Positions 11,990-21,605 of a DNA stretch of 64,000 bases are shown here, one piece after another. Each line of letters opens with the position of its first letter. Position 1 is the stretch's first letter. This DNA is from Stomoxys calcitrans (taxonomy: Eukaryota > Arthropoda > Insecta > Diptera > Muscidae), in assembly GCF_963082655.1 (NCBI RefSeq), contig NC_081553.1, positions 40,242,554-40,306,553 of the forward strand, written 5' to 3'. A model generated the notes under the pieces. It saw only the letters and a list, made by a program, of their open reading frames with translations, searched no databases and was not told the origin of the DNA. The position numbers and the translations under genes are program-made.

Positions 11990-12512
11990 CGCAAACGTTT
12001 TAAGGACCATGATTTGCCTATATGCACCTGAAATGTCCGCAGTCTTCATAGAGAGGACGCGGTATACGCACTGACGGAAATATTGGAGAAATACAGGGCT
12101 GACATTACTGCCATACAGGAAGAGCGATGGCTCGGAAAGGGCTCCACAATAACACCTAGAGGGCACGCCCCATGTTATCGTTGCCATGAAACGAGGCATT
12201 AAATAGGCTGTGGATTTGTGGTTAGTCGAAGATAGAAACACCTTGTCACCAGGTTTACTCCGGTGAATGAGAGGCTAACCACAATCCTCCGCATAAAGGC
12301 CAAATTCTTTAACATCAGCCTTATTTGCGCCCATAACCCGACGGAATACAAGGAAGGATAATCAGACCAAGCATATTTTCTACGAGCGTCAAGAAAGTGA
12401 ATATGACCCCTGTCCCGCCCATGATATGCAAATCGTTCTGGAAGATTTTATTACGAAAAAAGGGAAGGAAAATTTTTTTTTGCCCAACACTCGGAAATTA
12501 AGGCCTACACAG
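11990..12512 (+). pseudogene. RTE-like non-LTR retrotransposon endonuclease relic
   Basis: The translation follows an APE-type endonuclease: ICT*NVRSLH (family TWNVRSL, its W now a stop at about 12029), ALTEILEKYRADITAIQEE with the catalytic Glu, RWLGKGSTI, then after a stop GCGFVVS, FTPVNERL, FFNISLICAHNPTE. After a frameshift it continues KHIFYERQ and PAHDMQIVLEDF, the last corresponding to [13 protein letters not shown] (G to E and N to I changes). It breaks off in AT-rich DNA. A second piece of the same family is at 49087. Inactive. Confidence 0.8.
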
Positions 12513-12950
12513 AAAAAAATAAAAATCAGTTTCAATCATAATGTTTCACTTGAAACTGCTTCAATCACGAAAATGATAATATCAATCAAAGTTTTTGAAA
12601 AAGTTGATTGAAAATTTTTTCAATTAAAAAGAAGCATCTTAAATTGGAAAATTGAATTAAAATTTCCATTTAATTTTTTTGTTGAATCGATTAAAAAATG
12701 ATCGAATTTTTTCAAATTTTCATTTACATTTTTAATTGATCCAATTAAAAAAAATTATTGAAATTTTCATAATATCCAATTAATTTTTTAATTGGATCAA
12801 TTAAAACTTTAATTTAAAATATTCAAATGTTTTAAAGAGTGATTTTTAAGAGTTATAGGAAAGTTTTTGAAAAAAAACACGTTAAATTGAGAACAATTCA
12901 TGAAATCTTTATTTGAATCGATACTACGGTCCATATAATTTAATATGTGA
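12513..12950. repeat. AT-rich block with AATTGATCCAATTAA-type inverted words
   Basis: Repeated AATTGGATCAATTAAAA and its complement TTTAATTGATCCAATTAA occur between 12640 and 12810, giving local hairpin potential. The block may be a decayed short inverted-repeat transposon opening near CTACACAGAAAAAA at 12506, but no clean termini or target duplication can be shown. Confidence 0.35.
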
Positions 12951-12958
12951 AGATTATT

Positions 12959-14012
12959 TCATGCATTTTTAACAGTGAAATGGTCCATCCGCTTAGTCCA
13001 ATTTTGGCATACTCTTTCCAACATTTCGGCCGGTATCTCACGAATAAATGCTACAATGTTGTCTTCCAATACTTCAATTGAAGCGGGCTTGTCTCTATAG
13101 ACATGAGCTTTAACATAGCACCACAAAAAATAGTCTAAAGGCGTTGAATCGCACGACCGGTCTCGGACGCGAAATAAAATGTTCACCGAACTCGCCTCTC
13201 AAAAAGTCCATTGTTACGCGCGCTGTTTAGCATGTGACACCGTCTTGTTGAAACCACATGTCATGCAAGTCAAGCTCTCAAAAAAGTTGGATATCACCTC
13301 ACGATAACGCTCAGCATTCACAGCTACGTTACGATTCGCATCATCTTTGAAGAAGTACGGTCCAATGATGCCACCAGCACATAAACCGCACCAAACTATA
13401 CATTTTTTGGATGCATTGGTAGCTCTTGCAATGGTTCTGGCTGATCTTCACTCCAAGATCGACAATTCTGCTTATTTACGTACCCATTGAGCCAAAAATA
13501 AGCTTCGTCGCTGAACACAATTTTTCGATAAAAACGTGAATCTTCGGCGTTGCGGTAGGTTGTTCAGCTTCAATTCTTGCACCAGCTGTATTATGAAAGG
13601 CTTTGCACCTAAATCGTTCCGTTGTTGAGTAACAGACGCCCAATTTCTTCGAACGGCGACGAATCGATATTTGATAAACATCATTAAAACTAGCCGATAC
13701 AGCTGCGTTATTTTCTTCAGTTCGCACTCTACGTTAGCGCGTTGGTGGTTTTATATCTAGCAATGTAAATTTGGTGCGAAATTTAGTCACAGTACCCCGA
13801 ATAGCCGCTTTAGGGTGTCGATTAAACTGACTATAAAATGGAATTAGCGCGACTTTCTTAACAGAGCACGCATTTTGATAATAAAATTCAATAATTTGCA
13901 AGCATTGTTCGTTTGTAAGACGATTCATGGTTAAATTGTAGACCAAACTGAAGGTGTTTGACAATGAAACAAAACGTGCCAAAAAGATAATAGCTAAAAA
14001 ATCACCCTTCAT
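12959..14012 (-). pseudogene. mariner-type (DUF4817/HTH) transposase, frameshifted
   Basis: Reading leftward from 14012: an N-terminal helix-turn-helix segment (MNRLTNEQCLQIIEFYYQ at about 13928), then SASFNDVYQISIRRRS, then KPFIIQLVQELK, then IVFSDEAYFWLNGYVNKQ holding the first catalytic Asp (about 13500-13530), then GGIIGPYFFKDDANRN. Next come DMWFQQDG with the second Asp (about 13240-13260), PLDYFLWCYVKAHVY with the third acidic residue, and a C-terminal EMLERVCQNWTKRMDHF. Order and spacing fit a DDD-type mariner relative. At least three frameshifts and stops split it, so it cannot encode an active enzyme. Terminal inverted repeats were not identified. Confidence 0.85.
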
Positions 14013-14029
14013 AAACTGATCTCCCCGAT

Positions 14030-14912
14030 AAGACTCCCAATTAGACTCCCGATTAGACTTCTAGAGCTTCTAGAGGGCGTAATTCTTATTCCATTTGGCT
14101 GAAATTTTGCACCTGGTGTTTTGGTATGACTTTCAACAACTGTGCCAAATATGGTCTAAATCAGTCCATAACCTGATATAACCGCCATATAAACCGATTT
14201 CCCAATTTGAATTCTTGAGCTTCTGAAGGACGCAATCCTCAGAAGATTTGGCTGAAATTTTGCACGTTGGGTTTTATTATGATTTCCAACAACTGCGCAA
14301 ATTATGGCTCAAATCGGTTCAAAACCTATATAGCTCCCCAAAGAAACCGATCTCCCGATTAGTCTTCTTGGTCTTCTAGAGAGTGCAAATCTTATCCAAT
14401 TTAGAACTTTAGCACGTGTTGCTTTGGTATGACTTCCAACAACTGTGCCAAGTATGGGCTTAGTCAATCTATAATCTGATGTAGCTGCCATATAAACCGA
14501 TCTTAAGTTTTGGCTTCTTGAACCTCTTGAAAGCGCAATTACCACCCGATTTGGCTGAAATTTTGCACCTGGTGTTTTGATTAGACTTCTAACTACTGTG
14601 CCAAGTTTGGTCTAAACCGGTCCATAATCTGATACATATGACGATTTCCCGATTTGACTTTTTGAGCTTCTGGAGGTCGCAATTCTTAGCTGAAATTTTG
14701 GACGTTGGGTTTTATTGTGATTCCCACAACTGTGCCAAGTTTGGCACTAATCGGTTCATAACCTCATATAGCTGTCATATAAACCGATTTCCGGATTTGA
14801 TTTCTTGAGCTTTTGGAGGGCGCAATTCTTAACCGATTTGGCTGAAATTTTGCACGTTGCAATCAGTTCAAACCGATGTCCCAATAAGACTTCTTGAGCT
14901 TCTACACTCAGA
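14030..14912 (-). repeat. Family A 153-bp monomer array, left part
   Basis: Successive monomers carry CCATATAAACCGATCTCCCG, GACTTCTTGAGCTTCTAGAG, GGCGCAATTCTTATCC, GATTTGGCTGAAATTTTGCAC and CTTCCAACAACTGTGCCAAG. Several units have small deletions. The array is interrupted at 14913 and resumes at 15573. No terminus is visible on the left, where it abuts the dead transposase. Confidence 0.85.
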
Positions 14913-15572
14913 AAAATGCTTAACATAAATATCAGTTTATTACATAATGCATTTTAGTTCATGATAATTACTCACGTTTAATTAAATAAAATTTCGTAAG
15001 GGGTAAGTAAATAACCTTTCTCTTCTAGAAAGGCTATTTTCTAAAAACTAAACTAAACTAAACAAAACTTCTACAACTAACTTTCATGAGTATATGTGAA
15101 AAAGTTAAAAACTCAGGTGGTGTTAGTAATTTTACTTAAACTTATTTCTTTGGAAAAGCAAGCACTTTACCAAGCATGGATGGAGTCATATTGTCGTCAA
15201 CGATACCTTTTCTGGAACTTATTACTGAATGAACTACTCAAAGAAATTTGAAATTTTAATTCAATATCTGTAACTTAAATGTTTACAAGTTTATTTCTTG
15301 AGTTCACAATAACATTCTCGGAAGTAAGCATAATTTAATAACTGTTAGTTAGTGTTGAACTAGAATTGAATAAGCTGATTGTGGCATTGTCAACTAGTGT
15401 CACTATTAGTCAGTGGGTAGTAAAAAGTGAACAAATAGTATATAAAAACAATTTCGTAACTGTTATGCAATTATTGAACTCGCAGCGAGCACATAATTCT
15501 TTAGCGCCAAAGGAAGTTCAATATTTTCCAAAGTTAGTTCATTTAACTAGTGTTGAGGTTAAACATTTTTGA
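14913..15572. mobile_element. Putative inserted element with imperfect terminal inverted repeats
   Basis: About 660 bp of unrelated sequence interrupts family A. Its left edge reads TCAGAAAAATGCTTAAC. Its right edge, on the opposite strand, reads TCAAAAATGTTTAACC, so the ends form an imperfect inverted repeat of about 16 bp. No target duplication is clear and part of a monomer is missing at the junction. No coding domain. It could instead be unique DNA flanked by two separate family A arrays. Confidence 0.35.
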
Positions 15573-16200
15573 TTTGACTGAAATTTTGCACGTATTGCTT
15601 TGGTATGACTTCCAAAAACTGTGCCAAGTATTATCTTAATCAATTCATATCCTTATATAGCTCCCATATAAACGCATCTCCCGATTTGACTTTCTGAGCC
15701 TCTTAAGGGCGCAAATATTATTCGATTTGCCTGAAATTTCGGAGGTGTTTTTTTCCATGACTTCTAACAGCCATGTGAATTAGGATCCATTTCGGTCTAT
15801 AACTTGTCATAGCGGTTATGTGTTTTGAAAAAGTCATTGTCACTTGTCGCATGCGATCCGTGGCGAACCGTATAAAGAAGTATGTTTACATTGGCCACCA
15901 AATCAGTTCATAACCTTATATAGATCCCATATAAACGGATCTCCCAATTTGACTTCCTGAGCCTCTTGCGCGCGCAATTATTATTCGAATTGACTGAAAT
16001 TTTGGAGGTGTTTTTATCTATGATTTCTTACAGCCTTGTGAATTGGGGTTCATTTTGGTCTATAACTTGATATAGCTCTTATGTTTTTTGAAAAACTCAT
16101 TGTCGCTGGTCACATGCGATCCATGGTGAACGGTATAAAAAAGTACGTTTACTTTGGCCACTAAATCCGTATTTATGGCATTTTCGAGATTTAACTGCTA
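15573..16200 (-). repeat. Family A array, right part with a duplicated GGCCACC end unit
   Basis: It resumes at GATTTGACTGAAATTTTGCAC. Two larger units of roughly 250 bp (15640-15905 and 15908-16170) both end with CATGCGATCCRTGG, a GTATAAA box and GTTTAC-TTGGCCAC, so the terminal module has been duplicated along with the monomers. Confidence 0.7.
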
Positions 16201-17870
16201 AATCCTGTGTTTTTTTTGCAGGTTTTACCATACAAAAAAAAATCCCATTTTCGCAGGTTTTATTTTTAAATCCCAAATAAATCCGATTTCATGGCTGAAT
16301 AATCGATAACAGTACCAAAATATGCAAGTGTTTTCAAGAAATGTGTATGGATGTGTGTGATATGCACATTCATGTATTCGCATGCACGCTTGTGTATGTC
16401 ACTTAAATCCCCGAAAGTGTAAATGAACAGGATTTGTTTTTTGGATTTAGTTAAATCCAGATCATAAAAATTTCAATTTAAACTTGCTTTAAGATTCGGT
16501 CCGGCCAAACTTGACTCGTTTTTACATGTTTAATCTTATTTTGTAATTCTTAATGGTTTTTAATCTAAATTTAGAATGATAAATTCCAAAAGTTTAACTT
16601 GATAAATGTTTATTTTTAATTTTAATTACTGCGGTGCTGATTCTTATCTTAACCCCAACATTTAGGAAATTTTTTGCCCAATATTTATTTCCTGTTATTT
16701 TTACACAGGTCAATTAACACCGGACTGACCAGTTTTTTTGTTTTGACAGTTCGTTGAACAATAAAAAAATAAAATAAAATCAGATCATTTGGGGGTTTTT
16801 TTAATGTTTGAAATATGTGTGTTTGGTATGTGTGTGACACAATACTCGTATTACCCAATTGTGTAATTGGATTTTTGACCATAAGTGACCGAGAAAAAAA
16901 AAAACAGAAGTTGTGCTATATTTTCTTTATATTCCATCTTGATGAACGAATGACGAACACGAAGCTGAAGAAGACATTATTATTACTATTGATGTCATCA
17001 CGATGATGATGTTCAAGATCAACAGAGGTGAAGAGCGGCCACAGATGGAGATCCGTCTTTAGTTATCAAAAGAAAAAAATACCAACACCGTAATAATGAT
17101 CAATGCTTTTATTGTACCTACAACATGAAGAATACCCCCCCCCCCCAAAAAAAAAAAAAAAAAACTAAAACCAAAACAAGAAAAAAAACCAACCAAACCA
17201 AACCCTAAGACCTAAATAATCAACATAATACCGTTGTTGTCCATAATTTGGTTGGTTTTTTCGCTGTTGTTGTTGTTATTGCTTTTATCTTTATTTGTCT
17301 TTCTTTGGTTTCTTTTTGATTATACAAAAGCATATCGCATCATCTTTTCTTCATGGCATCATAAAATGAAAGACTTTTCTTGTTGCCGTTTTTCGACAAA
17401 AATCAAAAAAAAAAAAAAAAACTATGACTTCCTTTGTGCCTTTGTTGGTATTGGTTAGCTGATTTTCTATTTACTATTTTATTTGTCAATAATTAGTTTT
17501 GAGTTTTCGTTTTTTTTTTTTTTTGTTGGTGATGCTTCCTCCTTCATTCGTTGCCAACAATAATAATTATGGCAAAACTGTGGACCCCCAAGTGGGTTAT
17601 GTTAATGATCCCATTGGTAATTGAATAGTGTTTTTTTTTAATGGTTATTACATGACGACCTTGATTTTATTACCCAAATGATTTTGCTTTTAAAATGTTG
17701 GTTTGAGGGGACATTTATTCATTAAATTTTTGTGAAGAGATGTTTAGATTAGGATTGAGTGGGCGCACCATAAGGCGCATTCAGTAGAAGGCCTTATATG
17801 ACCAATTTTTTGTGCATAACTTTCAAAGAGAAATGTAGGAAAGCGTAACTTACCTCGTGATGGATAGAGT
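16201..17870. other. Unique AT-rich DNA, no gene seen
   Basis: Only simple sequence stands out: a purine-pyrimidine TGTGTGTATG stretch near 16340, C12 followed by A18 at 17135-17164, A- and T-runs near 17405 and 17510, and GTTGTTGTTGTT near 17262. Predicted frames are low-complexity and lack domains. Confidence 0.45.
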
Positions 17871-17877
17871 TGAAAAC

Positions 17878-19648
17878 GAGTAAATGCGTACTAAGTTCGT
17901 CCGGGCCGAATCTTATATATCCTCCGCCATGGATCGCATTTGTAGGGTTCTTTTCTTGGCATTTCTTTTTAGGCACACAAAGGATACAAGAAAAGAATTG
18001 CTATGCTTTTAGAACTATATCAAATTATGGTCCGATTCGCACCATGAGTTACATATTGGAGAAGTCATTGTGTAATCGAACAAGAATTGCGCCCAATAGG
18101 GGCTCAAGAAGTAAAATAGGGAAATCGGTTTATAGGGTTGCTGTATCAGGCTATAGACCGATTCAGGCCATATTTGACACGTATGTTAAAAATTATGGAA
18201 GAAGCCGTTGTACAAAATGTCAACCAAATCGAATAGGAATTGCGCCCTCTAGAGGCTCAAGAAGTCAAGATCCCAGATTGGTTTATATGGCAGCTATATC
18301 AGGTTACGGATCGATTTGAATCCAATTTGGCATATTGATTGGAAGTCATAATAAAACACTTCATGGAAAATTTCAGCCGAATTGGATAATAATTGCCCCT
18401 CAAAAGGCTGAAGAAGTCAAGATCCCAAATCGGTTAAAATGGCAGTTATATCAGGGTATGGACCGATTTGATCCATATTTGGCACAGTTGTTAAAAGTCA
18501 TAACAAAACACGCCATGCTAAATATCTGCTAAATCGTATAAGAATTGCGACCTCTAGTGGCTTAAAAAGTCAAGATTCAAGATTGAGATATATTTCAGCT
18601 ATATCAGGTTATACTTAACGTCATAACGAAACACATTATGCAAAATTTCAGCCAAATCGGATAGGTATTGCGCCCTCCAGAGACTCAAGAAGTCAAGATC
18701 CCAGATGGATTTATATGACAGCTATATCAGGTTATGGGCCGATTTCAACCATACTTGCCACAGTTGTTGGAAATTATAACAAAACACCTCATACAAAATT
18801 TCAGCCAAATCGGACAAGAATTGCGCCCTCTAGTGGCTGAAGAATTTATGATCCAAGATCGGTTTATATGACAGCTATATCAGGTTATGGACCGATTTCA
18901 ACAATACATAACACAGTTGGTGGAAATCATAACGAAACACCTCATGCGAAATTTCAGTCAAATCGGACAAGAATTGCGCCCTCTAGTGGCTGAAGAATTT
19001 ATGATCCAAGATCGGTTTATATGACAGCTATATCAGGTTATGGACCGATTTCAACAATACATAACACAGTTGGTGGAAATCATAACGAAACACCTCATGC
19101 TAAATTTCAGCTAAATCGGATAGGAATTGCGCCCTCAACTGGCTAAAGAAGTCAAAATCCAGGATCGGTTTAGATGGCAGCTATATCAGGTTATGGACCG
19201 ATTTGAACCATACTTGCCACAGTTGTTGGAAGTCATAACGAAAGGCGTCATGCAAAATGTCAGCCAATTCGAATATGAATTGCGCCCTCTAGTGTCTTAA
19301 GAAGTCAAGACGCCAGATCGGTTTATATGGCAGCTATATCAGGTTATGGACCGATTTGAACCATATTCGGCACAGTTGTTGGAAGTCATAAAAAAAGACG
19401 TCATGCAAAATTTCAGCCAAATCGGATAAGAATTGTGCCCTCTAGTGTCTCAAGAAGTCAAGACCCCAGATCGGTTTATATGACAGCTATATCAGGTTAT
19501 GGACCGATTTGAACCATAATTGGCATACTTGTTGGAAATCATAATAAAACACCTCATACAAAACACGTTAATAACGAAACACGTTATGCAAAATTTCAGC
19601 TAAATCAGATAAGAATTGCGCCCTCTAGTGGCTCAAGAATTCAAGACA
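17878..19648 (+). repeat. Family A1 element with about ten 153-bp monomers
   Basis: It opens with GAGTAAATGCGTACTAAG, the hairpin TTCGTCCGGGCCGAA (17896-17910) and CCTCCGCCATGGATCGC. Tandem monomers follow, built from GGTTTATATGGCAGCTATAT, CAGGTTATGGACCGATTT, AAATTTCAGCCAAATCGG and TTGCGCCCTCTAGTGGCT. The phrase CAGGTTATGG occurs at 18881, 19034, 19187, 19340 and 19493, exactly 153 bp apart each time. The right terminus is missing; the array ends against another tandem family. Because 153 is a multiple of three, 51-residue repeated reading frames appear; these are not genes. Confidence 0.9.
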
Positions 19649-20206
19649 ATAAGTACATGAGTGCTGTAATTGCTATAATTGCTACCATGTAGTACTTTCT
19701 TTATGGATTGAGTTACATATCTGACATTTGGGATACAGGCACATCTTGGCAGTATGTACCGGACGACTAGAAGAATTTGTTGATATTTTAGTACTAAAAC
19801 GTACAATATGGCACCTTCTTTACGGATTGAGCAACACCTCTGAAATTTGGAATATAGTAACATCGAGGCACTATGTACCGAGCGACTAGAAGATTTTGTT
19901 TTTAGACTGAGCTACATCTGTGACATTAAAGATACAGGTACATCTTGGCAGTATGTAACGGATGACTAGAAGACTAGACTAGACTTGATTTACAAATTGA
20001 ACTAAAGGTCTTAAAATTGCGATACAGTTACACCTTGAAAGTATTTATCGGCCGACTAGAGGTTTATTTTAATTCGTACATTTAGTACACTAAAACTTTC
20101 AAAATGTTCTTTCTTTACGGATAAGGCTAAATCTATTAAAATTGCGATACAATTACAGTTTGGTGCACCATCGGGAGCAGCGAAGCGACGAACATAGGCT
20201 AGTATG
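19640..20206 (+). mobile_element. Family D tandem array with Helitron-like 3' end
   Basis: Units contain TTTACGGATTGAGCTACATC, GATACAGGTACATCTTGGCA and GTACCGGACGACTAGAAG. The phrase CGACTAG (TGACTAG in one unit) falls at 19764, 19883, 19963 and 20053, so unit length is 119, 80 or 90, depending on a removable segment (TTTAGTACTAAAACGTAC). The right end reads AGCAGCGAAGCGACGAAC, then ATAGGCTAG at 20194-20202, followed by T. This resembles the CTRR terminus of Helitrons, which insert between A and T. No coding capacity. Confidence 0.55.
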
Positions 20207-20679
20207 TTCTTAATTTAGAGAATTTATATTGAAGTAGCAATATTTTCAAATATTTTGATTTTTAAAAATTTTTGAAAAAAAATCTTTTTATTTCCTAAAC
20301 TCCTACAGCAGAAAAGTAATTTTTATCCTAATATTTTATGACCATTTAGCAAAGAAAACTCGATTTAATGTTTTTGGCATAAAATAGAACCTGCTGCCAA
20401 AAGAAGTAGGATTGTTGCCATAAATTAATTTTTTATAGAAACCATCAAATCTCACTCCTAAGAATTTTGAGATATTTTTGAGAAAAAAAAATTGCCGACT
20501 TTTGACAAGCCAATTTCCCCTCAAAACATGATGGGAAAAATTGGTTTCAGTCGTCTACTTTACGCCAATCCAAATTTCATTATCATACCTCATTCCTAAC
20601 TCGAGCTAGAATATTTTTAAGGCATTTCTAATGTACTTTTTGTTGTTAAAGCGGTACTTTTTGTTTTGTTGTTGAAAAA
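20207..20679. other. AT-rich DNA, nothing recognised
   Basis: No repeat family member, no domain and no clear element end. Frames are short and AT-biased. Confidence 0.4.
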
Positions 20680-20935
20680 ATGTAGGATGGGCCCCCCAAA
20701 ATAAAATCTTGGCTACGTCCCTGATTTCTAACGACTGTGGCTTGTACGGTCCAAATCGGTCTATAATCTGATATAGCTCTCATATAAACGGATCTCCCGT
20801 TTTGACTTCTTAAGCCCTTACAAGCCACAATTTTGACTGTTATGACTTCCAACAACTGTGCCAAGTACGGTACAAATCGGTATATAACCTGGTATAGCTA
20901 CCATCTAAACCGGTCTCTCGATTATCCTTGTTCGG
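20680..20935 (-). repeat. Family A fragment (about 1.5 monomers)
   Basis: It contains CTGATATAGCTCTCATATAAACGGATCTCCCG-like text in pieces, CTTCCAACAACTGTGCCAAG and CTGGTATAGCTACCATCTAAACC. A GGGCCCCCCAAAATAAAATC segment at 20690 joins its left side. Truncated on both sides. Confidence 0.7.
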
Positions 20936-21005
20936 TTCCTAGAAGCTTTAATTTTTGCTGATTTAACAAAAGTTTGGTTTGTCAAATTACATTATGCCCT
21001 TCACC

Positions 21006-21605
21006 TTAATTTATTTTGTATAAATTTTTAGCAGAATCGATGGTGGTGGGTTCCCAGACATGGGACGCTTTTACTTGTTTTAGATTAAATGATTGGTGTT
21101 TTGCAAAAATAAGCATAAAATATGATAATTTATTTTTTGCCCAAAATGGAAGTGCTTGGCTTGCATGACATGTGGTTTCAACAAGACAGTGCCATATTGA
21201 CTTATTGAGAGGCGAGTTTGATGACTTGGCATCAACCCAACCGTAAAGCGCTGGGCATCGCAAAAACATGGTGTGGATGGAACACAGTTTCGATCCCCAA
21301 CTGCACACAAACATATTACATTCCAAGTCGTCAATATGTGAACGTCCGTGGGCAGTTTTCAACGTTTCGTTGCCAAAAAGCTGTTGTCTATGTATAAACC
21401 TTCGTGGTTTATCTGAAAGCATCTGTGTTGGTAAACATTTATGAACCAATGGGCTCAATTTGACAACGCCGTGGTGGATTTTTTCTATGGGCTTATGGTG
21501 CCATAATGTGGTTATAAACATAGAACACATAATAGAACAGTTTAATGTTTCTAATTTTGTTAACATGAATTTTCTGCCAAAATAAATATTTTTTTCTTCA
21601 CCCAT
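21006..21605 (-). other. 199-codon open frame of unknown nature
   Basis: The longest non-repetitive open frame in the window (MGEEKNIYFGRKFMLTKLET...). It is antisense to the transposase fragment at 21150-21230, and the plus strand is also nearly open over 21230-21400 (FDPQLHTNILHSKSS, then ERPWAVFNVSLPKSCC). No domain was recognised on either strand. The GC content is higher than the flanks, which suggests former coding DNA of a mobile element rather than a host gene. No splice or promoter evidence. Confidence 0.2.
21127..21235 (+). pseudogene. Fragment of mariner-type transposase
   Basis: LHDMWFQQDSA, then in a second frame HIDLLRGEFDDL, matches the segment around the second catalytic Asp of the transposase relic at 12959-14012 (DMWFQQDG, FLRGEF). 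A short deletion and a frameshift lie between the two parts. Only this core is recognisable; the flanking sequence departs from the family. Confidence 0.5.

Noticed and set aside
17870..18319. 149-codon frame with repeated RGSRSQDP-YMAAISGYGPI-like blocks
   Set aside because: The 51-residue period is simply the 153-bp monomer length divided by three; the same artefact appears on the other strand at 48467-48817.
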